Below are positions 11,584 through 23,957 of a DNA stretch of 64,000 nucleotides, in pieces. The notes under the pieces are model-generated. The model did no database searches, was not told where the DNA came from, and was given only the letters and a program-made list of their open reading frames with translations. The position numbers and the translations under genes were made by a program. Position 1 is the first letter of the stretch; each line of letters starts with the position of its first letter. The DNA comes from Magnolia sinica (taxonomy: Eukaryota; Streptophyta; Magnoliopsida; Magnoliales; Magnoliaceae): NCBI RefSeq assembly GCF_029962835.1, contig NC_080588.1, forward strand, positions 67,128,501 to 67,192,500. Reading direction: 5' to 3'.

Positions 11584-11799
11584 CTTGAGCAAGAATCGAA
11601 GTCAGCACTCCAAGTCAAAGCACATAAAGATTTGGTATCACTGAATTAGGGATACTTTGGAACAGAAGGTGTTACAGCTTGAGAAAGTCCATACGAATGA
11701 TAATGAGTCAGACATGATAACTAAGGTATTGTTCAAGGGTAAGTTTGAGGTTTGTAAAAACTTAGCTGACTTGAAGAAGACGAATTCCTCCTGAGTCGG

Positions 11800-11810
11800 A
11801 AAGAGGGAGA
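11800..11810 (+). other. polypurine tract of the copia element
   Basis: AAAGAGGGAGA lies two bases before the right LTR, where plus-strand DNA synthesis is normally primed. Confidence 0.8.
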
Positions 11811-11812
11811 TT

Positions 11813-12650
11813 TGATGGGGTTTTCCTCCTCAGTTCAAAGGAGATGTGGTGCGGATCGAATGCCACAAATCTTGGCATTACCGCGCTGCTCGACCAGTCA
11901 AGGGCACTGCTCGACCAGTCGAGTGGGCTGCTCGACCAGTCGAGCAATGCTCGACTCAAAGTCTAACGAGCTATTTGTTTTGGAATTCCATGGTACTAGA
12001 CCAGTCGAGGGTCAGGTTCGACCGGTAGAGTGGCCCGCTCGACCAGTCGAGGGCCCAGCTCAACTAGTTGAGAGTTACGTAGATTCAGTCCGGATTTAGT
12101 ACAGACTGCGTAAATTTGAGGCGGTTTCGCAAGAGGTGTGGAAGGAAGTTGCTTAAACTATAAATAGGGGTCCTAGTGTTATTCTAGGGTACTAGAAGAG
12201 AGTTTCTTAAAGCTTTGCAAGGGTTTGTTAAAGGATTTAGGGCTATCAAAGGTGAGAGAGATGGAGAAAAGAGAGAGAGGAAGCTTGTGGAATGAAGGTT
12301 TTGCTCGTAGAGGTGATATACTTCGTAGTCGATGTCTCAGCGCTTCTACGTCCTTGTGATCGGTGAGATCTCTCCTTTTTTCATTATTCTCTTATTGTTC
12401 ACCCACTCCTGCGTGAGCGAAGAAGGTTTGATCCAAGCAGTGTGTGCTTGTGATCAGTTGTAACGTTCTACTTTTTAGTGAATTGTTGCTTTGGACGAGG
12501 TTCCGTGGTTTTTACCTCTTTGAGGGTTTCCACGTAAAAATCTCTTGTGTCGCGTGGTTTGTGCTTTGATTTATTTCATTGCTTTATTATCTCATAATTC
12601 TGGTGTTTTGGGAAGCTAGATCTTAAGGTTTTATGCAACGGTCCCCAACA
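11813..12650 (+). repeat. right LTR of the copia element
   Basis: 838 bp, TGATGGGG to CCCAACA, homologous to 6177-7015. It has the same array of CTCGACCAGTCGAG-like boxes (about 11887-12075). Confidence 0.95.
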
Positions 12651-12655
12651 AGGAA

Positions 12656-13879
12656 AACATCGCTGGGAAAGATATAAAGACAAGAAACTCCTAATTTTGG
12701 GCATTGAAAGTGAAGTCCCAAATGGTGTCCAACTAAACCTAAAAAGACCAAATAAACTTAAATGCATGCAAGCATTTTTGTCTAGGCTCTTGTGGGTTAG
12801 CAAACGAGATAGCACCTAAGATGGCATTGGAGGATAAAGAAAGTCATAAAAGACCAATGCAGGAAGAGCTTAATTTAACGTAGGAAATGACCCAACTGCT
12901 TTGTCATGATTTGTGCATATCCATATGGGCAAAGCTAGCCTATGGATAGGGTAGTAAGATGTTGGAAGGTTTCAAGCTGTCGCTATGGACCTTACACATT
13001 GTGCACTATGGATGGCCCAAACACAGAGATAGCTCTCAATCTCGTATCCTCCATAATGTTTTCGAGGATAATCTCTTTAAACATATACTTATTGTTAAAT
13101 TTGTGATTATTTATTTCCTTCCAAAGATATCATATAAGAGCCGAAAAGCAGAGTTTGCTTAAAAGAGAAGAGATGGGATCTCCCAAGTTCTTTACAAAAA
13201 AATTTAACTAATTGGTAAAAGCAAACATTGAGTAAAAGAAGAGCCCATTTTTAAATGCAAATACTCCTGTAACTAAGTAGAGTAAGGACATTTATAATAA
13301 AAAAAAAAGATAAAAAAAAAAGAAAAAAGAAAAAGATGGTTATTCATCTCAAGAGCACACTAGCAAAAAAGGCAGGTGCCATCACAAGAACTTAGGTTTA
13401 ACAATCATGTTATTTGTCTTAAGTTTAAAGAGAAATTGTTGGGTGAACCGCGGAAGCACACAAAGTTGAATCAAGTACTCTAATTGCAGTACCAATTTCA
13501 AATACAAGAAATATAGATTACTGATTCGAACAAGCCCCGAATCTCCCCAAGCTATACTCTTGAAACCTTAAGAATGAATTAAAAAGTTAACTTTTCTCCC
13601 AAATCCTGATTACACCCATACATATAGCTTGTATGAGAATCATAATCGAAATATGAAATAAATCTCGCACTTACACAGTTCTGCGTATATGCTGGAAAGC
13701 ACCTTCAATGGGACTTCGATAGCATTGACGATCTGTTGATGGCATCAAACACCTTCGATGACATAAGGAAGACACCAAAACGTTCCAGCGATAAAATATG
13801 AATTTTCTAAATTTTTCTTATGACATCGAGCATCCGTCGATGGCATTGACCTGTTTGTTGATAGCATCAACATATCATA
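12656..13879. other. intergenic, no gene; eroded repeat
   Basis: No coding signal. 13290-13335 is A-rich low-complexity sequence. 13690-13870 repeats phrases such as GATGGCATC(A/G)A and TTCGATGACAT, perhaps a fragment of another LTR; ends could not be paired. Confidence 0.45.
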
Positions 13880-15830
13880 CAGTTTACATATTTAAGACAT
13901 CAACAACAAAAAAGCAATCCAAATAATAAATGATTGATTGAGGAAATATCCTTTAAACCAAAAGAGATCCGCATAGGGAACAATAAAAAAATGTGGGCAA
14001 GTGGCTTCAATAACTGAATAGAGGGAAAAATGGCCTTGAGGATAGAAGCTATAAATAACTTCATCATAACTTGAAGTGAGCAAAGGCTTATTCAACGGAG
14101 CGAAAATCTCTACAAGGCATAGAGAAAGCCTCCTTGATAACCGATGAGGCGTATGCCACTCGTTGCTACGAATGAAGGCATTAACCTTGATTTATGAGCT
14201 CGTACCAAGATCATAGATTGTTCGGCTACTATATCTATCAATTAAGCTATTATTTTCAAGCCAATGATCATACCAAAAGCCAGTAGAAATGTCATTACCA
14301 ATCGAGAGCTTGGTATGGCACTTGGCGATGGGTCTAATCTGAAGAATGTTGTGCGAGCCTGATAGGCTGAAGCAACAATCTCAATCATAAAAATATACTA
14401 TTCTTTGATATATTTCTCTTGGACCCACCTCATCCAAAGGTTAGCATTATTACGAAAAATCTTCCAAAATTACTTAAGAAGGCAGGCCTTAACATTTGCT
14501 TCGAAAGGAACAATTCCAAGACTACCTTCATTTCTGGATCTGCAAGTGTGATCCCATCGAATTGAGTAAATCTTTGAATTTCTCCAAAGAAAACTTCTAA
14601 TATATCTTTTACTTTTAATATAGCAAATATTGGGAAGTAGGAAAAAATTCGACCCAAAGATTCAAAAAGATAAAAGTGCTGAGCGAATCAGCTCCATTCT
14701 ACATGTGTAAAAGAGATGAAAGTCACTTTCCAAGTGGTTAGCAGCTTGTTCATTTTATTCATAAAAGTGGCTCACAATCACGAATGCGAAGGCAGCCTAG
14801 ATGGAGCCCTAAGTATATCAAATGCATGCACCTTTCTTCCACATTCAAGATTGATTTGATGATGTTTTTCTCCTTGTAGGAATCAGAGAAGATCACAACA
14901 TATTTGTGAAAATTAATTTCAAGACCTAAATGATAACTGAAGTTTACAAAAAGTATTTAAGATTAATAACCAAGGTCGGCACTACCAAAGGTCATAGAGT
15001 CATTAGCAAATAGATGACAAGAGATGTTTAGAACTCTCTTAGGAAAGAGGGAGCAAATAAAATCATGCTCACAACATTTGCACATGAGGGCCAAAAACAT
15101 TTCCAATCACAATTGAAAAGAAAAACAGAGAAAGAGAAAGAGGATCTCCTTGGCGCAAACCTCCATTGTTTTGTAAATAACATACAAACTTCTCCATTAA
15201 TAATAACAAAGAAAGCTGGGCAAGAAATACAAGCAAATATACAACTTAACAATTTCATAGGAAAGTTCATAGTTCATAGGGTTGTGAGAAGGAAATTCCA
15301 ATTAACAAACAGTATGCCTTCCTTAGATCAATTTTAAGACATACATGTTCTTGAGTCATTGTAGATCCCACGAGATAAATCATGGCTAAGCAAGATATTA
15401 TTTGATATGTTTCTTTTTATAATGAATGTTGATTGGAATTGATTAATGTTGTGGGTCATCAAAGCCTTCTGTCCATTGACCATAATTCTAGAGATGATCT
15501 CATGATTTCGCTAGTGAGCGAGATGAGCCTCAAGTTAGAGGTAAAAATTTTAAGCTTTGGGATTAAAGTTATGAATGTGGAATTTAATTCCTTTAATAAC
15601 TTGAAGATTAGAAAAAGCTACATATTGCATTGCACACATCCTCCCTAATAATAGGCCAACATATTTTAAAGAAATCAGCATTAAAGTTGTGTCGGTGTTG
15701 AGCCTTATTTGAGTTAGCACATTTAATAGCCATCTCAATTTCTAAAATGGCGATTGGCGCATTTTCAACAAGGCTAAGATCAACATGAGACTCACTTGAA
15801 CTATCCAGATCGAGATGCACTAAAAATGGC
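13880..15830 (-). pseudogene. LINE (non-LTR retrotransposon) remnant
   Basis: Read on the minus strand, pieces in several frames follow LINE order. First is the reverse transcriptase start (NADFFKICWPIIREDVCNAI, about 15610-15700). Next is GLRQGDPLS (about 15150), then a catalytic region reading LFANDSMTF where LINEs have F-A-D-D (about 15010). Last are zf-RVT-like pieces (LGIVPFEANVKACLLK, about 14490; EVIYSFYPQGHFSLYSV and SFIIWIAFL, 13895-14070). Frameshifts and stops are frequent, and the active-site change D to N would itself inactivate the enzyme. No tail or target duplication was identified. Confidence 0.8.
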
Positions 15831-16773
15831 CAACAACGATATCTTTAACTTCTGGTACTTATATCTTTAACTTCCACCATGCACTTAAAATGGTCAGCAA
15901 TCACCACATCAGACATTTTGTAATAAAATAGGTTGAAGCTTTAGTTATTCAATTGGTGTCCTTTTTAATGATCCAAGCCGTTCATAAGATGGGCCTTATA
16001 CGGGAACACCTAAGAAAATACTCAGATTGAAATATCTTAACCCTTTGATTATTCAAAGGTGGAGCTTTCCATTCATATTCAGAGGAAAACAGTTAAAAGG
16101 ATGGAATTTTGGAGATATTCCATTCTGAGAGCTTCCATCCAAGGTGAGTCCTGTCATGGAAACAGTTTGAATCATCTAAAGATGATCCCCCGTACAAGTT
16201 TTGTACATAAAATATGTATCGACCACCCTATTTCTTGTGCATATATCACACGTGTGCAAGATCCAGACTGTTCATCTGTTGGCTGTCATCGTGGATGGTC
16301 TATAACCCAAAAATAGAGAAGCTTGAATAGTCCCAGATGCAGATTGGAGATATTTTTTCCCATTTAATGTCAAACAATGGCTGGGATTTCAGGGTGACTT
16401 AGATCACATGATGGGTGGTCCAAATATAGTATAATCAATATGGACTCTCCATTTCGCACTGATTGGATGGTTAGTACACTCAACCAAAAGTGATTTTTTT
16501 TTAAAGAGAAAGGGCAATTACATGTGCTGGATGGATCAATGATTGGTCCTTTTCTAGTATAATTAATATGGAGTGTCTATTTATCTAGCCATAGATTGGT
16601 TGGTTAGGATCATATGATCATAGTGATTAGGATGGGTAACAAGGGCGGGCTGCCATGATGGACGGTGTAGATCAGTACGGCCCATCATTTCCATGGTTGG
16701 ATGATAGTGATCATATGCCAAAAGTGATTTTTCCATATTTGATTGCTTCAATCAGAAGTAAAGTCCATATGAC
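15831..16773. other. intergenic, no gene seen
   Basis: AT-rich DNA with repeat-like phrases on ATGGTCC and TTGATTGGAT. No coding or RNA signal. Confidence 0.5.
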
Positions 16774-16931
16774 AATGGTCCAGATCAATGCTGGACTTTT
16801 TCTTAGTATAATCAATATTAGCCGTTGATTGGATCAAAGGTTGGCCCCACATAATGGTCCAGATCAATGCTGGACTTTTTCTTAGTAGAATCAATATTAG
16901 CCGTTGATTGGATCAAAGGTTGGCCCCACAT
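16774..16931. repeat. 2 x 79-bp tandem duplication
   Basis: 16774-16852 and 16853-16931 are nearly identical (TAGTATAATC against TAGTAGAATC). Each begins AATGGTCCAGATCAATGCTG and ends TTGGCCCCACAT. Confidence 0.9.
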
Positions 16932-17538
<607 letters not shown>

Positions 17539-17610
17539 TGCTCACCTGCGCACGTGCACACCTTTGCACATGTGTCATGGGCGGGCAAATTTTCACCACA
17601 ATCTAAAACT

Positions 17611-17805
17611 CTGGTGGTCCATAGTAAAGAGAAATGTAAATCAAGGGAGGAAACCGTTTTCATTTTTCATGGCTCACTAAAGTTTTGGATCAAAGTAAAA
17701 AATTAGGCCCGAGTGGTTTAATGAGGTGCTGCTTCATATGGACCATTTAGATTTTGGAGTCATATAATGTACGATGAGTTCTCAAAAAAAGTTTGCATGA
17801 GTTCC
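17611..17805. repeat. diverged copy of the neighbouring fold-back repeat
   Basis: This stretch (CTCTGGTGG to the AGTTCTCAAAAAAAGTTTGC region) resembles 17982-18176 in the same orientation, with many differences. It is probably one side of a second, broken copy of the fold-back element. Confidence 0.55.
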
Positions 17806-17882
17806 ATGCAAATTGGTGCGTAGCTGAGCATTCGGCTATATATGTGTAGTAATGCTAGCCGCCGCCACTTCTGACATGTTAT

Positions 17883-18176
17883 TATGAGAACTTTTTGAGA
17901 GCTCATTTTTAATGATGTTAACCCAAAATCTGAATTGTCTATGTGATGTAAGCATTCCCAAGTTTTATCTTGATCCAAAACTCTGGTGGGCCATGATTAA
18001 AAAAGAGGGGCAAATCAAAAGAGGAAACTATTTCCTTTTGTCATGACTCCATTAGAGATTTCAATTGGGGTAAAAATTGGGCCTTAGGAGTTTCATGAGG
18101 TGCTGCATCACATGGATAGTTCAGATTTTGGGCTCATGTCATCGGAAATGAGCTCTCAAAAAGTTCTGATGAGAAC
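17883..18176. repeat. fold-back MITE with about 70-bp inverted ends
   Basis: The left end (TATGAGAACTTTTTGAGAGC) is the inverted counterpart of the right end (GAGCTCTCAAAAAGTTCTGA). The similarity continues inward for about 70 bp through CAGATTTTGGG. No coding capacity. Confidence 0.7.
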
Positions 18177-18204
18177 TAGCGAGAACCGGAACCATTCCTC
18201 TCTC

Positions 18205-18665
18205 TCTTATATATAACATCTATCCCATTAGTGAGATGCACCATTTCATGTTGGGCCACAGACTTAAAAATCAGCTTAAATTCATGACTTATGTGGCCAC
18301 ATCACATATAACAATTGAAAGGGGTTACTCGCCCATTAAAACCTTCATGATTGTTTATTGAGCCCATTGAGATGTGGTTTACAAATCCAGCCCATCCATT
18401 ATATGTCCCACTTAGATGAGGTTCTAAACCAAGGTTTAACTGCATCTAAAATTAAGTTAAGCCACACCAAGTACTTTTTTATGTTTTAGGCATGTTTTCA
18501 CATGGTTTTAGATGATATGGCCCACCTTAATTTCGTATATGATTGATTTTTGGGATGTCCTATAACCTAAAGGGAACCCATCAAATGCACAATGTTGATG
18601 TCTGACACACATCACAGTGGGGCCCGCACAGCTCGACCTCATGGGAAGTTCCCATGAAGTTGACC
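18205..18665. repeat. MITE of the 3270-3757 type, inverted
   Basis: The left part (AACATCTATCCCATTAGTGA) is the reverse complement of the 3690 region. The right end carries CACATCACAGTGGGGCCCG followed by GCTCGACCTCATGGG, the family's terminal motif. A (CA)n/(GT)n tract with CGCG words lies at 18684-18727. Confidence 0.6.
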
Positions 18666-19006
18666 TTATAGTACCATTTCCACACAGACACGCGCGCTTA
18701 CACACACGCGTGTGTGTCTATGTGTGGTGGTTTAAATATGAGTTATGGACAATTGTTCAATGAAAATGAATGGGTGAGATTTCAACCAATGTTAGGACTT
18801 TTATAGTGGAATGTGGGTGGCAGTTATACTTCTCTTCTTGACCATTTATTAGAAAGATCAAATTTTTCTTAACAAGGAGTTTTGAGGGAAGTCCATGGAC
18901 TCAGTGGAACAATGACATTAGTTGCTAAATCATGAACTCCACTTGTTAGAATTGAGAATTGTGTGTGAGCTAGAATCATTGTTCTATGCAACTAAAGAAA
19001 ATGTTG

Positions 19007-20445
19007 GAGGCAACTAGGGGTGTACACGAACCGAGCTAGCTCGGTTAGCTCACTTGACTCGACTCGAAAAAGCTCGATTCGACTCAGTTTGAAGTTGAGT
19101 TCGAGACGAGTTAAGCTGATTTTTTTAACTCAAAAATGAGTTCGAGCTGGCCCTAACTTGACTCGACTCGAATTGAACCTAGCTCGAATCGAACTCAAAT
19201 GGAACCATATCAGTGACTCGATTACTTTAATATTGATGTTGCTTACCAAGTGTTTGATGAAATGACTTAAAGAAGTGGGGTTGGTGGCAAGGAAGGTATG
19301 TATATGAAATCAATACCCCCTTTTTTTTTCTTGATTTTATGTTGCTTAGAAGGTGTTTGATAAAATACTTGTAAAACCATTGCTGCTATCTCAAATACAG
19401 TGAGATTTTGAAGGTGTAGTCCAGGTGTTTGTGAAAATGCCTTAATGATGAACTCGGCTTGAGCTTAGTCCAAGCTGCTGACCAAACCGAGCAGAGTTGG
19501 CCAGTTAGACTCGAGGAGCAAGCCAAGCTGAGTTTGAGCTGAGGTTAGCTAATAATCGAGCCGAGTTGAGCTGAGTGTTGGGGGCCTTGCATAAAACTTT
19601 AGGATCTAGCCTCCCGAAACAAACTAGAATTATGGAATAATAATGCAATGAAATAAATCAAAATATAAACCACACAACATAGGAGATTTTTACATGGAAA
19701 AACCTCAAAGAGGTAAAAACCACGGGACCTCGTCAAGATTAACAATCCACTATGAAGTAGAACGTTACAACCTTCTTCACTCACGCAAGAGTGGATAAAC
19801 AATAAGAGAAACAAAGAAAACGAAGAGATCTCACTGATTACGAGGTCGTGGAAGCGTTGAGATATGGTAGATCACCTCTACGAGAATAGCCTCTCTTCCA
19901 CAACCTTTTTTTTTTCTCTCTCTCTCACAAACACACACACACACACACCTTTGATAGCCCTAAACCCTTTAGCAAACCCTTGCAAAGCTTTAGGAAACCC
20001 TCTTGCCTTACCTCGTGAATACCCTATAAAATCCCAGGGACCTCTTATTTATAGTTTAGGAAACTCTCTTTCGCAACCTTGCGAAAGCTATCTCAAAATT
20101 TCGAATCTCACATAAAATCGGACTCAAATTTGCGTAACCAGGACTAGTCGTGCAGAATCCTCGACCAATCGGGCGGCACCTTCGACCGGTCGAGCACATC
20201 CCACGACTGGTCGAGTATCGAGCTGACCCTTGACTGGTTGAGCACTGTTCACAGAGCTCACTGGACTTTGAGTCGAGTGACCCGGGACTGGTCGACCACT
20301 ATTCACTCGACCGGTCGAGCAGCACGGGGATTCTACTATTTGTGGCATTCGAACCACACCTCATCTCCTTTAACTTGAGGAGGAAAACCTGATCACTGAG
20401 GCCAACTCGACTCAGTTTGACTTGATGTACACCCTTAAAGGCAAC
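19007..20445. mobile_element. hAT-like element 2, split by a solo LTR
   Basis: The ends TAGGGGTGTACA (19015) and TGTACACCCTTA (to 20437) are inverted repeats of the same type as those at 7669 and 20642. Flanks GAGGCAAC (19007-19014) and AAGGCAAC (20438-20445) match at 7 of 8 bases, an 8-bp hAT target duplication. Subterminal DNA is rich in CTCGACTCGA words. No transposase is present. A copia solo LTR (19576-20395) has inserted into it. Confidence 0.85.
19571..20400 (-). mobile_element. solo LTR of the same copia family as 6177-12650
   Basis: 19576-20395 (820 bp) is the reverse complement of a diverged copia LTR: it begins TGTTGGGGGCC and ends GAGGAGGAAAACCTGATCA. It is flanked on both sides by CTGAG (19571-19575 and 20396-20400). 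An intact 5-bp duplication around one LTR means that the two LTRs of an element recombined and the interior was lost. The array of CGACCGGTCGAG-like boxes is present at 20145-20330. Confidence 0.92.
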
Positions 20446-20633
20446 TAAAGAACATGCTGGAGGCTACAGCCATACGCATTTCGTGATTGTACATTTTCCT
20501 TTTAAATTTGAAAAATAGATCATTTTACTTCTAAGGTTGGTTTGTTTTACTATTCACCATAAGTAAATGGTGATAAATGGATAATGATTACTTTTAATAA
20601 CTATTTGAGAATGCGAATGCCTATCTTGAGTTA

Positions 20634-21259
20634 GAAACTAGTAGGGTTGTACACGAGTCAAGCTAGCTTGAAAAGCTCGCTCAACTCGACTCGAGTAAGG
20701 TCGGATTGACTTGGCTTGAAAGGCCGACTCGAGCCGAGTCAAGCTTGTTTTCTAAAGCTCGAGTTGAGTTCAAGCTGAGTTCGACCATGGTGCATTTCAA
20801 CTCGACTCGACTCGAATTTGACTCAACTCGAAGCTCGAGCTCGACTCGAGTAATATATATATATATAAAATATTAATATTAAATATATATAATATGTTTA
20901 ACTTTTTTTTAAAAAAAAGTTAAAACTTAAAAGTTTTTACTAAAAAACCCTACCTGACCGCGCCGGATTGCGTCGGGTTGGGGTCGGGGTTGGGTCGAGT
21001 TGGGCACCGGGTTGAGTTGGGTGTGGGTTTGGGTCGGGTTGGGCGCTGGGTTGGCATATGAACAAGCTCGACTCTACTCGAGGTAAGCTCGACTCGACGC
21101 TAACCACTAGCTCTACTTGAGATTGACTCGAAAGCTTTGGCAAATAAGTCAAGCTTCAATGTTGAGCTCGAGCTCAAACTCGAGCATAGCACAGACGAGT
21201 TAAGCCGAGCTTGGCCCAGCTCGACTCGACTCAACTCGATGTATAGCCCTAGAAACTGG
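20634..21259. mobile_element. hAT-like element 3
   Basis: The element 20642-21251 (610 bp) has ends TAGGGTTGTACACGAG and CTCGATGTATAGCCCTA. Flanks GAAACTAG and GAAACTGG match at 7 of 8 bases. It is dense in CTCGACTCGA words and contains a GGGTTGGGTCGGG-type minisatellite (20967-21053). It has no coding capacity. Confidence 0.85.
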
Positions 21260-21261
21260 CA

Positions 21262-21688
21262 AGGGCTTTGAGTAGCCGTTGGGATGTATGGGTTTTATCC
21301 GCACCATCTATCCATTTTTCATATCATTTTAGGATATAAACTCAAAACTAAGGCTGATCCAAGACACAAGTAGACCACACAATGGGGATTAAACTCTTAC
21401 CATTGAAAACTTCTTAGGGCTTATCAAAGTTTTGGATCGAGCTGGTATTTGTTGTTTCATTTTATTTTGGTCTACGTGACTTTATGAATAGGTTGGATGG
21501 AAAATAAACATCATGATGGGTGCTAAGAAAGTTTCAGTGGTGAGCATCATTATCACCACTACCTCCTATGGTGCAGTCCACTTGAGCCCTCAACCTCATC
21601 AAATTTGAACCTATATCCTAAAATGACATGACAATATGGATAGGTAGTATGAATAAAACCTATACATCACTGTGGCCACTTAGAGCCC
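21262..21688. repeat. fold-back MITE
   Basis: The left end AGGGCTTTGAGTAGCCGTTG with GGATGTATGGGTTTTATCC pairs with an inverted right end around ATACATCACTGTGGCCACT and AGAGCCCT. No coding capacity. Confidence 0.65.
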
Positions 21689-21799
21689 TGGTCCATAATT
21701 CCTAGCCCCGGAGGGGCAGGGGTAGGATACTATTTGGAGGGAGAGAAAAATCATGGAGTAAATATGCCTAGAGAATCGAGATTACATTGGATGCATTCT

Positions 21800-22224
21800 G
21801 TATATAAAATTTATGGGTCCACCATGATGTATGTGTCTGATCCATGCTATCCATCCCCATAATGAGGTAGATTGCAAGCTTGAGTGGACTACACCACATG
21901 AACACAAGGGAAATAAAGACATCCATTGTTAAAAGTGAAAATTTGTGTAGGGCCCACAGTGACGTGTATATGTCATCCAACCTCTTCGTAAGGTTATAAA
22001 GACATGAATGAACCAAAAACATGAATATTAGCTTGATCCAACACTTTTGTAGCCCTCATGAAGTTTTCAACGGTAAACATTTAATTCACACTATAGCCTA
22101 TGTTGTGGTCCACATGCTCTTTGGATTTGCCTCAATTTATTTGCTCATGCCCTAAAATGAGCTAATAAAATGGATGGATGGTGTGGATCAGACACAAATC
22201 ACAATGACCCCTACAAAATTTACG
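21800..22224. repeat. fold-back MITE, GGTCCACCATGATGTATG type
   Basis: The left end, TATAAAATTTATGGGTCC then ACCATGATGTATGTGTCTGA, is mirrored at the right end by CAGACACAAATCACAATG and CCCCTACAAAATTTACGTA. Non-coding. Confidence 0.7.
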
Positions 22225-23020
22225 TATCTCTTTATTTTTCTCATTGGTTTCAGTAAAGCTCCCAGCGTCATGAAGTCGGCTTGCATGAATTTACAATGAT
22301 AAGTAATAATTACTCATTTATCAACACTTATCACAATAAATGACACAATAATAAGCACTTAAGCATTCATTTTATAGTCATTAATTAAACCAGGCTGAGA
22401 ATGGCAAAGAGACAGGTGTGGGCTATGTTTGCACGCATGCACGCACATGCGCGCGCAGAGAGAGACTGTGTTTTGAGTAGGTAAAATCTAAGTTGTAATT
22501 ATTTCCACTAATAAGCCAATCACATGTGTTGGTGGACTAAATTACCCTTGATTTGCTTTAAATTTTATCCCATGTCCCTTTAAAACCCAAAGTTGAAGAC
22601 TCTTTGAAAGTAGAGTGGTTAAAATGTCCACAATTGCAATTTATATAGTAGAGGTGGTCTCGCCATAAAAATCAAACTAACTACATTGTCAGCCAAAAGA
22701 ATTGATTGAATGTCCCGCTTGATGAGTGCACATAAAATGATAACTAAATGAGATGGTTAGACCTTCAATGGGCCACAATTACATAAGTGGAATCAACAAA
22801 CCTCTACTAAATTATACTTTTAAGGGGATGCATGGAGGAGAGGGTCCATGAATATCATTATATTTGGATATTTGAATCTTACAATTGGACATCTATGTAT
22901 GAAGTTGTATTTGGATGCATGAAAAAAGCCCTATAAATGTTAATATTTCATGTTTAGAACACACCTTCTTAGGGAGTGTTTGGCAATATGGATTTGGATA
23001 TGTTTGGAACACCTTCTAAG
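22225..23020. other. intergenic, no gene seen
   Basis: AT-rich sequence. A GTTTGGCAATATGGAT phrase at about 22979-22994 resembles the end of the next element and may be a broken copy. Confidence 0.5.
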
Positions 23021-23957
23021 GGGTTATTTGGTAGCATGGATCTAGATTTTAATGGAAGAATTCAAATCCCAGATTTTCAAGCCTAAATCCTACTTTCTTT
23101 CTCTATATAATATATAGATTAAATTTTTATTCACGTAAGAGAAATTATATTCGGTAGTCTAGATTTTAACTTAAGAAGGCTAGGAAAGAAATGAGGAAAA
23201 ACAAATTATAACAATTACAGAGGATTAAAAATCTAGAATTACTCTACCTAATTTCTTTGAGTTTAAAAGGAGAGACTAATGATGACATTTAGGCATGATG
23301 AAAAGGAAGTGGATTGTGTTGTGCCCTAGGTTGGACGGAAATCTATCTAGGCCGGGGCTCTTTGGGGTCCACTGTGATGTATGTGTTTTACCTACATTAT
23401 TAATTCATTTTTTCATAACATTTTTGTGCATTAGGCATAAAATGAGACAAATAAAATGCTCAAATGGTCCACACCATAAGAAGCAATGGTGAAACCTTCA
23501 CAGGGCCATGTTGATGTATATTTGTCATCCAAACATACTCAAAAGGTCAAATAGACCCGGGATGAAGGGAAAACATAAATATTAACTAGATCCATAACTT
23601 CTAAGGCTCTCAGGAAATTTTTAATAGTGAGCGTTTATCTCTACTTTGTGGCCCATTTGAGCTTTAGATTTGCCTCATTTTTGAGTTCATGTCCTAAAAT
23701 AATATTTTAAAATGAATGGATGGCATGGATAAAACCCATACATCATAGTGGACCCAGCAGAGTATTAGCAGGATGTATTATCCTCTAGGAGGGGACAGGA
23801 CTTTTCCTGATTGAAAATCCAGGATTTGCATTTCCGATTAAGCTGGGTTTAAATTTTAGATTATAGAGGGTTCTAAATACGATTAGGGCTAACAGAATAA
23901 TTCTGGATTCCAAATCTAGAATCCTAACCACCCAAAATCTATGCTACCAAACTACCA
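23021..23957. mobile_element. TIR element (GGTTATTTGGTAGCAT ends) holding a nested MITE
   Basis: The left end GGTTATTTGGTAGCATGGAT matches the inverted right end ATCTATGCTACCAAACTACC. Inside, 23350-23775 is a separate fold-back MITE. No transposase is seen. The target duplication is unclear. Confidence 0.6.
23350..23775. repeat. fold-back MITE nested in the TIR element
   Basis: The left end GGGGTCCACTGTGATGTATG and the inverted right end CATACATCATAGTGGACCC are reverse complements apart from small differences. Same core as the other MITEs here. Confidence 0.7.

Larger units (their letters stand above)
8265..11630 (+). repeat. tandem duplication, 2 x 1,683 bp, within the copia element
   Basis: Copy 1 is 8265-9947 and copy 2 is 9948-11630. 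The six bases TTTGGT begin each copy and occur again just after copy 2 (11631-11636), so each breakpoint shows 6 bp of microhomology. The copies differ at only a few per cent of positions, far less than the two LTRs differ. Each copy contains the right part of the nested hAT-like element plus the gag zinc knuckle, integrase and RNase H remnants. The duplication therefore came after both insertions. Confidence 0.95.
6172..12655 (+). mobile_element. Ty1/copia LTR retrotransposon, defective, complete ends
   Basis: Two LTRs (6177-7015 and 11813-12650) start with TG and end with CA, and are flanked by a perfect 5-bp target duplication AGGAA (6172-6176 and 12651-12655). A primer binding site matching initiator tRNA-Met (TGGTATCAGAG at 7019) follows the left LTR; a polypurine tract precedes the right LTR. 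The internal order gag, zinc knuckle, integrase, RNase H is that of Ty1/copia. All frames are broken by stops. Protease, the integrase N-terminus and the reverse transcriptase core are missing, so the copy cannot move on its own. The LTRs differ clearly from each other (about one base in ten by eye), so the insertion is old. A hAT-like element sits in gag, and a 1,683-bp tandem duplication follows. Confidence 0.95.
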
